A stretch of 43,187 nt of DNA, from the NCBI GenBank assembly GCA_028284625.1, contig JANQRH010000012.1, positions 1 to 43,187 on the forward strand, in the 5' to 3' direction. The stretch comes from Afifellaceae bacterium. Its GTDB lineage: Bacteria; Pseudomonadota; Alphaproteobacteria; Rhizobiales; Afifellaceae. Within the stretch, counting starts at the first letter, position 1, and each line of letters begins with the position of its first letter. Shown here in pieces: positions 1 to 8,172 of the stretch. The notes below the pieces were generated by a model. That model did not search any database and was not told the origin of the DNA. It worked only from the letters and a program-made list of their open reading frames with translations. Both the position numbers and the translations under genes were made by a program.

Positions 1-1
1 C

Positions 2-100
2 CGTGACGTGATGGAGCGCGCCGCGGAGCCTGCGGTGAAGCTCAAGGTGCCGCTGCATGTCGACGCCCGCGCCGCCGACAATTGGGAAGAGGCGCATTAG
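2..100 (+). CDS. polA: DNA polymerase I, C-terminal end (partial)
   Basis: This is the last 32 codons of an open frame that enters from the left edge and stops with TAG at 98-100. The peptide runs from RDVMERAAEPAVKLKVPL to a DARAADNWEEAH end. That matches the extreme C-terminus of bacterial DNA polymerase I, where the last strand of the palm domain reads VPL-V-x-x-x-x-G/A-x-NW-x-EAH. The protein repairs and fills DNA, for example by Okazaki fragment maturation. Only the tail is present, so catalytic residues cannot be checked. A mosaic repeat follows just after the stop codon. Confidence 0.85.
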   Translation, partial: RDVMERAAEPAVKLKVPLHVDARAADNWEEAH

Positions 101-106
101 CCCGCG

Positions 107-191
107 CTCGTCCTTGCGGGGCTCGACCCAGCAATCCATGCTACGATCGTCACCGCATCGGAATGGATACCCGCATCAAGCCGGGTTCATC
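107..191. repeat. Mosaic inverted repeat, copy 1
   Basis: Two imperfect arms face each other. The left arm (about 109-141) reads like GTC-TTGC-GGGGCTCGACCC-GCAATCCATGC. The right arm (about 160-191) reads ATGGATACCCGCATCAAGCC then GGGTTCATC. The same arms, in the same head-to-head order but around different spacers, occur at 1375-1574 and 10689-10790. The element fills the space between polA and the DoxX gene. The family resembles the short palindromic intergenic repeats known from rhizobial genomes, which is recognition from memory and not a search. Confidence 0.6.
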
Positions 192-201
192 TGGAGAAGC
201 C

Positions 202-675
202 ATGCACGCGCCGCAATCCCAGCCGGTCTTCATACTGATCTTCCGCCTGGCGATGGCCTGGACCTTCCTCTATGCGGCCTCAACGCAGGTGCTCAATCCG
301 GGCTGGAGCGTCGCCGATTTCTTGAGCACGACAAAGACCTTTGGTGACGTCTATGGCGTGTTTGCCGGCGCGCGCGTTGCCGGCATCGTTACTTTCCTCG
401 TGGCCTGGGGACACCTTCTGATCGGATTGTCACTGCTCGTCGGGCTGATGGTACGCGTGAGCGCCGTCATCGGCGGCGTTCTGATGGTGCTCTATTGGGC
501 CGCCTATATGGACTTTCCCTATGTCGGCGGCCCGGACAATTTCATCGTCGACTTCCACCTCGTCTACGCGGTCATTCTCTTCTATCTCGCCGCAGCCCGC
601 GCCGGCCGGGTCTTCGGCCTCGATAGCTGGGCCAGCCGGCACGCGCCCGCCGGCTTGCAGCCGCTTTTCGGATAA
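202..675 (+). CDS. DoxX/DoxD-family membrane protein
   Basis: The product is 157 residues with four hydrophobic segments (roughly 9-30, 52-80, 85-105 and 115-135). This is the size and layout of the DoxX / TQO-small-subunit family, membrane proteins tied to quinone-linked redox chemistry in some members. The motif FRLAMAWTFLYAASTQVLNP near the N-terminus resembles the start of DoxD-like proteins. I chose ATG 202 because GGAGAAG lies just before it. The upstream in-frame ATG at 163 sits inside the mosaic repeat and lacks a ribosome site. No partner oxidoreductase subunit is adjacent, so the substrate is unknown. Confidence 0.7.
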   Translation: MHAPQSQPVFILIFRLAMAWTFLYAASTQVLNPGWSVADFLSTTKTFGDVYGVFAGARVAGIVTFLVAWGHLLIGLSLLVGLMVRVSAVIGGVLMVLYWAAYMDFPYVGGPDNFIVDFHLVYAVILFYLAAARAGRVFGLDSWASRHAPAGLQPLFG

Positions 676-691
676 TTGCGCGCGACGCCGG

Positions 692-1360
692 TCAGCGCGG
701 CGACGAAGCGGCGGTCTGTTTGTAAACGTGCACCATGAAGGCGGTGGCGAAGAGCGGGCCGAGAAGATTGACGATCGGGATGGCGAGGAAGCCGGCAATG
801 ATAAGACCGGCACCGAAGACCGTCCCGGAATTGCTGAGCCGCAGGCGCCGCGCAGCGAGCGCATCTTTGTGGCGGAGCGCGATGAGCTCGAAATATTCGC
901 GACCGAGCAGATAAGCGTTCGCCGCCAGAAAGATCACGAAGCCGAAGCCCACGAAAAGCACCAGCGGCAGCGCAACGGCGTTGACCAGGAGCACGACGCT
1001 GAGGAATTTCAGCGACGTCACCGCGCCGCGAACGATGGGCAAAGGCCGGCCCGCCGGATCGGCCGGATAGTGCGTGCGCTCCACCAGCTCCGCGATGTCG
1101 TCGAGGAAGAGGCCGGCGAAGAGCGCCGTCACCGGCGCAATGAGAAAGCCCAGCCCGATGACCAGGCCGATCCCAGTCAGGATGGAGACCACGATGTCGG
1201 CCCACGCCCATGGCAACACAACCCAGCTTGCGACGAACCAGACCAGCACGATCCATAGCGCAGTCAGCAGGCCGATCGTCAGCGCGAGCGACTTCACCAT
1301 CACGCCGCGAAAGGGCGGCGAGAGAACGTCTTGCAGTGCCAGCGAGGCGGCCGAGAGCAT
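692..1360 (-). CDS. EI24/CysZ-like integral membrane protein
   Basis: The product is 222 residues, starts at ATG 1360 and converges on the DoxX gene with 16 bp between the stops. It has a hydrophobic pattern of four to five long membrane stretches (about 24-48, 53-85, 117-150 and 180-205). The segments FLIAPVTALFAGLFLDDIAELVE and ANAYLLGREYFELIALR, with the conserved GREYFE and the following R-A-R-R run, are typical of the EI24 domain family. That family contains the sulfate permease CysZ. Members in alphaproteobacteria are often annotated as sulfate transporter family proteins. No sulfur-assimilation gene is nearby, so transport of sulfate is not supported by context here. Confidence 0.7.
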   Translation of the reverse strand: MLSAASLALQDVLSPPFRGVMVKSLALTIGLLTALWIVLVWFVASWVVLPWAWADIVVSILTGIGLVIGLGFLIAPVTALFAGLFLDDIAELVERTHYPADPAGRPLPIVRGAVTSLKFLSVVLLVNAVALPLVLFVGFGFVIFLAANAYLLGREYFELIALRHKDALAARRLRLSNSGTVFGAGLIIAGFLAIPIVNLLGPLFATAFMVHVYKQTAASSPR

Positions 1361-1374
1361 GAGTCAGACGTCTC

Positions 1375-1574
1375 CGTCGTCATGCCCGGACTTGATCCGG
1401 GCATCCATTCCTGAGCCGCCGCGGCGGCGACCTTCCATTCCGCCTCACCCTGAGGCGCTTTTCACCCCTGGTTCGAGGCTCACTTCGTTCGCACTTCACC
1501 ATGAGGGGTGATAAGCCTCGAAGGGGGCGGAGTGGATTGCCAAGTCAAGCCGGGTCAAGCCCGGCAATGACGAC
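1375..1574. repeat. Mosaic inverted repeat, copy 2 (with inner repeat)
   Basis: This element accounts for most of the 323-bp gap between the EI24 gene and the kinase. The outer left arm (1375-1410) contains CATGCCCGGACTTGATCCGG. The outer right arm (1534-1574) contains GGGTCAAGCCCGGCAATGAC and is its imperfect reverse complement. Between them lies a second inverted unit, with CCTCACCCTGAGGCG near 1442 and CACCATGAGGGGTGATAAGC near 1497. The inner unit resembles another repeat family common in Hyphomicrobiales. A repeat inserted within a repeat would explain why this copy is about twice as long as the copies at 107 and 10689. Confidence 0.65.
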
Positions 1575-1590
1575 ATAATTTGGACCAGCA

Positions 1591-1612
1591 CCCGAAGCCG
1601 GCCGGCTTCGGG
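1591..1612. repeat. Perfect 22-bp palindrome upstream of the kinase gene
   Basis: CCCGAAGCCGG at 1591-1601 is followed directly by its exact reverse complement at 1602-1612, with no loop. It lies about 70 bp before the kinase start and just after the mosaic repeat. There is no T-run after it on either strand, so it is a weak terminator candidate. It could be an operator for a dimeric protein or the remains of another repeat. Confidence 0.6.
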
Positions 1613-1683
1613 CCTGCAGATTTGCCAACCCACCCATGATTCGCTAGGCGGGCGGGTCAGTTTGTGTGTTGGGGGCGAGTTGA

Positions 1684-2685
1684 ATGGCCGAGGCGACTTA
1701 TGACGTTTTGACGATCGGCAATGCCATCGTCGATGTGCTGGCGCACGCGGAAGACGATTTCCTGGTCCAGGAGGGGCTGGTCAAGGGCTCCATGCGGCTG
1801 ATCGATGGCGACGAAGCCGACCGGCTCTTCGACCATATGGGGACCGCACAGCTCATCTCCGGTGGCTGCGCCGGCAACACCGCCGCCGGCGTGGCGTCAT
1901 TCGGTGCGCGCGCCGCCTTCATCGGCAAAGTCGCCGACGACGAGCTCGGCCGCTTCTTCCGCCACGACATGAACGCCCTCGGCGTTGCCTTCCCCACCGC
2001 CCCGGTTGACGACGGCACGCCAACGGCGCGCTCCATGATCCTGATCACACCGGACGGCGAGCGCACGATGAACACGTCGTTGTCCGCCTGCCAGGAGCTG
2101 ACCTCCGACGACATCGAGCCGCAGACCGTGGAAGGTGCGTCCATCACCTATCTGGAGGGCTATCTTTGGGATCCGCCCAAGGCCAAGGAGGCGTTCCGCC
2201 TGGCCGCCAAGATCGCTCACGGCGCCGGCCGCAAAGTAGCCATGACGCTTTCCGATTCTTTCTGCGTCGACCGCTTCCGCGACGAGTTTCTTGAACTGAT
2301 GCGCACAGGTCAGCTCGATCTGGTCTTCGCCAACCGGCATGAGGCGCTGGCGCTTTACCAGACGAGCGACTTTGAGACGGCGCTGGAGTGTATGGAACAG
2401 GATGTGCCGATGGCCGCCGTCACGATGAGCGAGGAAGGCTCGCTGATCCTCTCAGGCGGAGAGCGCATCCCCGTCCCGGCCGCCAAGGTGGAGCGCATCG
2501 TGGATTTGACCGGCGCCGGCGATCTCTATGCGGCGGGCTTCATGTATGGGCTTGCGCAGGGCCACGCGCTCGACGCGTGCGGCCGCCTAGGGTCGCTGGC
2601 GGCGGCGGAGGTGATTTCGCATATCGGCGCGCGGCCGCTGGAATCGCTCAGCCAACTGGCAAGCCAGGCGGGTCTTGCGGCTTAA
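1684..2685 (+). CDS. PfkB-family sugar/nucleoside kinase, probable adenosine kinase
   Basis: The 333-residue protein is a complete ribokinase/PfkB-fold kinase. The N-terminal DVLTIGNAIVDVLA, the GGCAGNTAAGVASFGARAAF motif (about 60-80) and the C-terminal DLTGAGDLYAAGF motif (about 274-286) are all present. Asp280 is the expected catalytic base and GAGD the anion hole. Such proteins phosphorylate the 5'-type hydroxyl of ribose-containing substrates with ATP. In rhizobia close relatives are called adenosine kinases, which is the favoured reading. The start has GGGGGCGAG a few bases upstream. Its last 38 bases overlap the end of the convergent oxygenase gene. Confidence 0.82.
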   Translation: MAEATYDVLTIGNAIVDVLAHAEDDFLVQEGLVKGSMRLIDGDEADRLFDHMGTAQLISGGCAGNTAAGVASFGARAAFIGKVADDELGRFFRHDMNALGVAFPTAPVDDGTPTARSMILITPDGERTMNTSLSACQELTSDDIEPQTVEGASITYLEGYLWDPPKAKEAFRLAAKIAHGAGRKVAMTLSDSFCVDRFRDEFLELMRTGQLDLVFANRHEALALYQTSDFETALECMEQDVPMAAVTMSEEGSLILSGGERIPVPAAKVERIVDLTGAGDLYAAGFMYGLAQGHALDACGRLGSLAAAEVISHIGARPLESLSQLASQAGLAA

Positions 2686-3691
2686 GCACGCCGACATCCT
2701 GCCACGGCTGGCTCATCAGGCCCTTCTTGTGCAGGTAGTCGCGCACGTCCCAGACGAACGGAATGCGGCGCTCCGCCAGTCCCGGCCTGCTCCATAGGTC
2801 GAGGCCCGTCCACGGCAGAAACGGGTTGCGCCGCCCATAGGTCCACACCTCCACACGAACCGAAGGCCGGACCGACAAGCCGCGGGCATGGAACCCGACC
2901 GTATCGGCGACCACAAGCGTGTTGGCCGGTGCTGCGAGCGGCCGCGGCGCGCCATATCCCATCGCGGCAATCTCCGCCGGCGTGGCCCGTAATGACCCTC
3001 GCGCGGCCAGGCGGTTGGCGCCGGTCGCCGCCGCGATGCTCTGTTCGTGCTCCCATCGAAGCCGCTCCGGCGTCAGGCGATGCGAGCCGGGCACGTAGGT
3101 AAACGGCCCTTCATCCTCCGCCACGTCAGTGAGGAAATAGAACGCCTTTACCGACGGGTGAAACGTGTCGAGATGAAGGTCGGTTTGCGGATCGGGGTTG
3201 GTCTGGCGGATGTGGCTGAGAATGGTCTGGATATAGGTGAGCGGCTCCTGATCGAACGATCCGACATAGCGATTGAGACCACGCCAATCGGCGTTCGAAA
3301 GAAGCGTCTTGATCTCAGGCACAGCGGCGATGAAATCCGGATCGACGGCGAAGCGGCGCGTGATGGTATCGCCCTGGATCATCTCGCGCGCGGGAGCCGG
3401 ATGCGCGAACACCTGGTCGCGGAGCCTGGCAAAAATGTCGCGTGGTAGAAAATCGGAGCGCATGACGAAACCGTCGCGTTCGAAGGCCGCGCGATCTTCC
3501 GCGGAGATCATATGCGCCAGTCTTTTGCGCCGGCTCCAGGCCATGGCATGTGAGAGCTTGACGCGGCCGGTGTGGAGGCCGCGCCGGTTCAGCGTCTCTG
3601 AGCCGATGACGGGGTTATCGCGGAACGACTTGGCGCCGGTCGCCAATGCCGCGACCCAGACCGGCGCCATCAGATAGCGTGCAGGGTTCAT
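2648..3691 (-). CDS. Phytanoyl-CoA dioxygenase (PhyH)-family oxygenase
   Basis: The 347-residue protein carries the facial-triad pattern of Fe(II)/2-oxoglutarate oxygenases of the PhyH type. His173-x-Asp175 lies in DLHLDTFHPSVKAFYFL, and a distal His268 in ADTVGFHARG. EDEGPFTYVPGSHR (193-205) is the usual PhyH strand before the distal metal ligand. The first ~60 residues are not part of the oxygenase core and contain no clear signal peptide. The substrate cannot be told, since the family spans lipid, ectoine and natural-product hydroxylases. The gene lies 93 bp downstream of the adenylate cyclase gene on the same strand and ends inside the 3' end of the kinase gene. Confidence 0.75.
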   Translation of the reverse strand: MNPARYLMAPVWVAALATGAKSFRDNPVIGSETLNRRGLHTGRVKLSHAMAWSRRKRLAHMISAEDRAAFERDGFVMRSDFLPRDIFARLRDQVFAHPAPAREMIQGDTITRRFAVDPDFIAAVPEIKTLLSNADWRGLNRYVGSFDQEPLTYIQTILSHIRQTNPDPQTDLHLDTFHPSVKAFYFLTDVAEDEGPFTYVPGSHRLTPERLRWEHEQSIAAATGANRLAARGSLRATPAEIAAMGYGAPRPLAAPANTLVVADTVGFHARGLSVRPSVRVEVWTYGRRNPFLPWTGLDLWSRPGLAERRIPFVWDVRDYLHKKGLMSQPWQDVGVLKPQDPPGLPVG

Positions 3692-3784
3692 GCTGCCTTG
3701 TTTATCGACCCGGGGACCGCCGGACTCAAGCGGTTTGACGCCGCATAAAACCGATCGAACAGCATTTGCCGCACACGGATTGGC

Positions 3785-5101
3785 CTACGCGGACGCCTCA
3801 GCCGACGATGGCGCCGTCCTGTCGCCGCCCTGCTTCTCGAGCCGTCCGGTCAGGAAGCTCGTGGCAACCTCGCCCTTGCCCTTGACGTCGATCTTACCCC
3901 GCGGCTCGAAGGTGAAACGGTCGCGCAGCCCCTCGGCGAAAGCGTCCGTCACGTGGATGGAGCCCGGCTCCCCGGAGGATTCCATGCGCGCCGCCACATT
4001 CACCGCATCACCCCACAAATCATAGGCGAACTTCCGGTTGCCGATGACGCCCGCCACGACCGCCCCGGAGTTGAGGCCGATCCTGAGCTGGACCGGAATC
4101 TCCGAGCCCGGCTGCTTGAAGCGCGCTGCAACCGCCTGGATGTCGAGAGCCAGATTGGCGATCGTCTCGTCGGGATCCGCGACGGGCTCAGGCAATCCGG
4201 CCACGACCATATAGGCATCGCCGATCGTCTTGATTTTCTCAACGCCATATCCCGCGACAAGCTCGTCGATGGCGTTGAACACCTCGTTCAGAACCGTCAC
4301 GACCTGCGCCGGCGGCAATCGACCGGACATTGAGGTAAAGCCGACGATATCAGCAAACAGGATCGCCACGCGGTCGTGGTCGTCGGCAATCATGCCGGCC
4401 GTGCTCTTCAGCCGCCGCGCAATGGGCTGAGGCAGAATATTCAGAAGCAGGCTTTCGCTTTCGCCGTAGGCTGCGGCTAGGTCCTTCTCAGCGCGCTCCG
4501 ACGCCCGCACGAACGGCAGCACCATGACCAACACATAGAGCGGCCATGTTACGACCGATGTGATGATCATCGACTCCGCCAGCTGGTCGGTGACGGTGTA
4601 GATCGGCGGATTGTTGAGTGCATAGCCCGTCACGACGCCGGCGCTCGCCATCACCAGCGCCGCAAGCACGATCGAAATCCGCCACGGATAGAATGGCTGG
4701 ATGAACACCAGGATCGTGACCAGGAACGCATAATTCTGGAAGCCGAATTGAAGGCCGGTGCACACGGTCGCGGCGACGCCGTGCAGCACCAACTCCGAGA
4801 TCGCCCCCCAATAGGCGACGCGATAGAAGCCGGCTCTGAGCAGGAACGATGCAGCAATGAAGATGGCCACGCTGAAGACGTTAAAAAACGCCATGAACGT
4901 GACGCCGGCCTGCCAAAACATCACCAGCGACAAGAAGTGCGCCACGCCGGCGAGGGCGTAGAAGATCTTCCAGTAGACGTAATAGCGGATCAGCTCATCG
5001 GGAACGTGAGCGGGAACCGATGTCAGCCAGCCCGATGACTTAGGCGGTGCCGTTAACGCCGTGGGCTGGCGGGATGCAGCCTTTGGAGGGGCAGCAGACA
5101 A
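3785..5101 (-). CDS. Membrane-bound class III adenylate cyclase
   Basis: The 438-residue protein has six membrane helices (about 44-63, 66-88, 95-114, 123-138, 142-162 and 178-198). A coupling helix LLNILPQPIARRLK (219-232) and a class III cyclase domain (about 245-420) follow. Both metal aspartates are present (Asp251 in FADIVGFT, Asp295 in IGDAYM). So are the adenine-selecting Lys291 and Asp361, and the transition-state Asn368 and Arg372 in NVAAR. This argues for an active enzyme making cAMP, not cGMP. The start is TTG at 5101 with GAGG overlapping the hslU stop, only 6 bp away, so translation is probably coupled to hslU. The signal sensed by the membrane part is unknown. Confidence 0.85.
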   Translation of the reverse strand: MSAAPPKAASRQPTALTAPPKSSGWLTSVPAHVPDELIRYYVYWKIFYALAGVAHFLSLVMFWQAGVTFMAFFNVFSVAIFIAASFLLRAGFYRVAYWGAISELVLHGVAATVCTGLQFGFQNYAFLVTILVFIQPFYPWRISIVLAALVMASAGVVTGYALNNPPIYTVTDQLAESMIITSVVTWPLYVLVMVLPFVRASERAEKDLAAAYGESESLLLNILPQPIARRLKSTAGMIADDHDRVAILFADIVGFTSMSGRLPPAQVVTVLNEVFNAIDELVAGYGVEKIKTIGDAYMVVAGLPEPVADPDETIANLALDIQAVAARFKQPGSEIPVQLRIGLNSGAVVAGVIGNRKFAYDLWGDAVNVAARMESSGEPGSIHVTDAFAEGLRDRFTFEPRGKIDVKGKGEVATSFLTGRLEKQGGDRTAPSSAEASA

Positions 5102-5107
5102 GACGCC

Positions 5108-6469
5108 TCAGAGAATAAACCGGCTGAGATCGGCATTGCGCGCCAGATCGCCGATATTCTTCTCCACGAAGGCCGCGTCGATCGTGATGGTCTCGCCAGC
5201 GCGGTCGGGTGCGGTAAACGAAATCTCATCCAAGATGCGCTCCATCACCGTCTGCAGCCGGCGCGCGCCGATATTCTCCACCGCCGCGTTGATCTCCACC
5301 GCGAAGTGCGCAATCGCGTCGACCGCATCCTCGGTGAAGTCCAGCGTCACGCCCTCCGTCTCCATCAGCGCCTTATATTGCTTGATGAGGCTCGCCTCCG
5401 TCTCCGTCAGGATACGGCGGAAATCCTCCTCCGTCAGCGCCCTCAATTCAACGCGGATCGGCAGGCGACCCTGCAGCTCCGGCAACAGGTCGGACGGCTT
5501 GGAGACGTGGAAGGCGCCCGACGCGACGAACAGGATATGGTCGGTCTTCACCGGCCCGTGTTTCGTCGCAACGGTCGTTCCCTCCACCAGGGGCAGGAGG
5601 TCGCGCTGCACACCCTCGCGGCTTACATCGCCGGCGCGACCCTCGCGTGCGCAGATCTTGTCGATCTCGTCGAGAAAGACGATCCCGTCATTCTCCACCG
5701 ACTTCATCGCCTCCTGCACGACCTGATCTTCATCGAGCAGGTTGTCGGCTTCCTCTTCAAGGAGCAGGTCGTAGGATTCGCCGACCGTCACCTTGCGTGT
5801 CTTGGTGCGCCCGCCGCCGAGCGCCTTGCCCAGCATCTCGCCGACATTCATGACGCCGATGGAAGCGCCAGGCATGCCCGGCATCTCAAACGCGCCCATC
5901 GGATTGGACGTGTCGCGGACCTCAATCTCGACGTCCTTGTCGTCGAGCTCGCCGGCGCGCAGGCGCTTGCGAAAGCTCTCACGCGTGGTCGGGCTGGCGT
6001 GTTCACCCACCAATGCGTCGAGCACCCGTTCCTCTGCTTGCAAATGCGCTTTGGCTTGAACCTCACGCCGCTTGGTGTCGCGCACCAGCCCAATACCGAC
6101 CTCCACCAGATCGCGAATGATCTGCTCCACGTCGCGGCCGACATAGCCGACCTCGGTGAACTTGGTCGCCTCCACCTTGATGAAAGGTGCGTTGGCGAGC
6201 TTGGCGAGGCGGCGCGAAATTTCCGTCTTGCCGACACCGGTCGGACCGATCATCAAGATGTTCTTCGGCAGCACCTCTTCGCGCATGGCGCCCTCAAGCT
6301 GCTGCCGGCGCCAGCGGTTGCGCAGCGCAATCGCGACCGCGCGCTTGGCGTCCTTCTGCCCGATAATGAATCGGTCGAGCTCCGACACGGTTTCGCGCGG
6401 TGAGAACGCAGCGGACGTCTCATGGCCTTGTGGCTGTGTGTCGAGTTGCGCGGCGAAATTGTGCGTCAT
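5108..6469 (-). CDS. hslU: ATP-dependent protease ATPase subunit HslU (ClpY)
   Basis: The 453-residue protein is a complete AAA+ unfoldase. Walker A is GPTGVGKT (75-82), the substrate-gripping pore motif GYVG is at 108-111, and Walker B is VFLDEID (264-270). An I-domain lies between them, and the C-terminal tail LSRFIL docks into HslV. It unfolds cytoplasmic substrates for the HslV peptidase. The N-terminus is about 20 residues longer than in common homologues, since [16 protein letters not shown] starts at residue 23 and the ATG at 6469 is the only Met before it. It is separated from hslV by two genes, all in one direction with overlaps or 8-9 bp gaps. Confidence 0.96.
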   Translation of the reverse strand: MTHNFAAQLDTQPQGHETSAAFSPRETVSELDRFIIGQKDAKRAVAIALRNRWRRQQLEGAMREEVLPKNILMIGPTGVGKTEISRRLAKLANAPFIKVEATKFTEVGYVGRDVEQIIRDLVEVGIGLVRDTKRREVQAKAHLQAEERVLDALVGEHASPTTRESFRKRLRAGELDDKDVEIEVRDTSNPMGAFEMPGMPGASIGVMNVGEMLGKALGGGRTKTRKVTVGESYDLLLEEEADNLLDEDQVVQEAMKSVENDGIVFLDEIDKICAREGRAGDVSREGVQRDLLPLVEGTTVATKHGPVKTDHILFVASGAFHVSKPSDLLPELQGRLPIRVELRALTEEDFRRILTETEASLIKQYKALMETEGVTLDFTEDAVDAIAHFAVEINAAVENIGARRLQTVMERILDEISFTAPDRAGETITIDAAFVEKNIGDLARNADLSRFIL

Positions 6470-6478
6470 GATTTTCTT

Positions 6479-7000
6479 TCAGCTTCGGTCCCGGGCCATC
6501 AGCACCACGGGGCCGTCCTTGGTCATGCGGTTGTCGATCGTCGTGAACCCTGCCTTCTCATAGGCCCGGACCGCGCTTGTGTTGGCGGGCTCCGGGTCTG
6601 TAATCACGCGCGGCGCACCGGCAGCGTAGAGCTTGGCACACATGGCCTCAATGAAGCGCGGCCCGTGCCCATGCCCCACCATATCGGCATCGCCGATGAA
6701 CTGATCAATGCCGCGGCTTCCCGCCGGCTGATCGCGATAAGGCCCATCGGGCTCGCCGTGTGTGTCGTAAGTCTGCATATAGCCGAACGGTAGGCTGCCG
6801 AAGCTCACGATATAGGGATCGATGGTCGGATTGCCGATATGACTGGCGATATCGGCGATTTGCCGCGCCGGCTCCGGCCACCAACGCTTCACATGCGCCG
6901 CGTTCAGCCAGCGCTCGAGCATCGGCAGGTCAGCCGCCTTGACGAGGCGAAAGCCATAATTGTCCTGCGCTGCCTCGGCGCGATGCGTGGTTGTGCTCAT
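6479..7000 (-). CDS. GNAT-family N-acetyltransferase
   Basis: The 173-residue protein resembles the acetyl-CoA-dependent acetyltransferases grouped with AacA4/RimJ-like enzymes. It begins with YGFRLVKAADLPMLERWLN and a W-W-P-E segment. The acetyl-CoA binding stretch is GDADMVGHGHGPRFIEAM (103-120), equivalent to the R/Q-x-x-G-x-G/A loop, and it ends with NTSAVRAYEKAGF. ATG 7000 overlaps the stop of the upstream membrane gene as ATGA, so a longer upstream reading frame is not the true start. Related proteins include aminoglycoside acetyltransferases and siderophore acetylases. The sequence does not decide the substrate, and resistance should not be assumed. Confidence 0.8.
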   Translation of the reverse strand: MSTTTHRAEAAQDNYGFRLVKAADLPMLERWLNAAHVKRWWPEPARQIADIASHIGNPTIDPYIVSFGSLPFGYMQTYDTHGEPDGPYRDQPAGSRGIDQFIGDADMVGHGHGPRFIEAMCAKLYAAGAPRVITDPEPANTSAVRAYEKAGFTTIDNRMTKDGPVVLMARDRS

Positions 7001-8172
7001 GAGCCGGCTCCCGCCTGCTCGGCTCCTGCCCGCAGGGTCCGGGTCGGCGGCAGCCGCTCGGCCAGTTGCTGCGGCACAAGGCTCATCAGGACGCGGCGCA
7101 GCACGGCCCAGCCGGCACTCAAGGCCAGGATCAGCGCTCCCAGGATAAGCAACGTCGCCGGAACCGCAGAATCCAATATGCCGGCATCGCCCAACAGCGA
7201 GCGAAAGGCAAATCCGGCATAGGAGAGGCCCGCGACCAGAAACGAGCGACGGTCGATCATCACCGAGACGAGCCCGATCACCGCAAACAGCGCCAGCACG
7301 CCGAGCGCGGCGTTGAAGGTAAGGCCGGCTGGCCCGGCATCGGACACCCCCGACAGCACCGGATGGACGATCAGCGGCGCCGCCAGCACATGCAGCCAGA
7401 ATGCGATATCGGTGCGCCGGGTGAGCCGCTGCGGGTCGCTCATGTCGAAGCGCATGGCGAGCACGAAGACCCCCAGGCCACACGCCAGGAGCAGCCACCG
7501 CAGATGAGCTTCCGTCAGCTCCGGCACCGCGATGGTGACGCCCGCCAGGACCAGCGCCACCAGCGCCGCAGTGCCGGCAGCAACCGCGATCGGCACGCGG
7601 AACCGCCAATAATAGACGGCCACGGTGCCGGCGGTGAGCACGGCAGCGAGCGCGGCGCGCATGGCCAGTTCGCGCAGCGGCGAGCCGGCCGGAAGCGGCG
7701 GACCGTCGAAGAGCGCCAGACCGTCGAGCAACGGGCCTTCCAAATCGATGGCAAGGTCAAGGAAGAACACCGCCCCCGCTGCCGCAAAGACCAGCAGCAG
7801 CGCGATGCTCGGCAGCGCCATCAAGCGGATGCGGGTAAAATATTCCGCCAGCAGCCAGGCGCCAAGGCCGATCACGCCCGCCACCATGGCGGTGTCCTCA
7901 AAGTGCAGATCGCCGAAATAGATGGCCGGGCCGATCACCAGCGCAATGCCGATGGTGACGAAAATATCGGCAAAGCCACGCACAAAACGCAGATTCTCCG
8001 GGTCGCGCGGAAGGGAGGCCTCGGCCTGCGTCTGGGCAGACGCTTCCGTGGCGTCTCCCCGGTCAGCGCCGTTGGCTTCAATCTCAGCAGCGATCGTTGA
8101 GATGCGTTCCGCCTGCTTGTCGTCAATCACGCCATCGGCGACGGCCTTTTGAAGGACGCGCTGATCGATCAT
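6997..8172 (-). CDS. DUF2157-like multi-pass membrane protein
   Basis: The 391-residue protein has a soluble N-terminal helix-turn region ([20 protein letters not shown]) like the start of DUF2157 proteins. A charged, Ala/Glu/Gln-rich linker (about 30-60) leads into ten or so hydrophobic segments reaching to about residue 365. The C-terminus is cytoplasmic in appearance, with a basic stretch RRVLM and [10 protein letters not shown]. Both ends are tied into the operon by 4-bp ATGA overlaps, with the hslV stop before and the acetyltransferase start after. No enzymatic motif is visible and the function is unknown. The name rests on the N-terminal pattern and topology only. Confidence 0.6.
   Translation of the reverse strand: MIDQRVLQKAVADGVIDDKQAERISTIAAEIEANGADRGDATEASAQTQAEASLPRDPENLRFVRGFADIFVTIGIALVIGPAIYFGDLHFEDTAMVAGVIGLGAWLLAEYFTRIRLMALPSIALLLVFAAAGAVFFLDLAIDLEGPLLDGLALFDGPPLPAGSPLRELAMRAALAAVLTAGTVAVYYWRFRVPIAVAAGTAALVALVLAGVTIAVPELTEAHLRWLLLACGLGVFVLAMRFDMSDPQRLTRRTDIAFWLHVLAAPLIVHPVLSGVSDAGPAGLTFNAALGVLALFAVIGLVSVMIDRRSFLVAGLSYAGFAFRSLLGDAGILDSAVPATLLILGALILALSAGWAVLRRVLMSLVPQQLAERLPPTRTLRAGAEQAGAGS

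Noticed and set aside
163-201. Earlier ATG for the DoxX gene at 163
   Set aside because: It lies in the right arm of the mosaic repeat, has no ribosome site, and the encoded residues do not match the family. ATG 202 has GGAGAAG before it.
6479-7000. Acetyltransferase as an aminoglycoside resistance gene
   Set aside because: The family similarity is general. Position in an hsl operon and core-genome context argue for a housekeeping role, and no substrate-specific residues can be claimed.
7066-8100. 344-residue frame opposite the DUF2157-like gene
   Set aside because: It is extremely rich in Gln, Arg and His with no hydrophobic core. The minus-strand frame has regular membrane helices and coupled ends.
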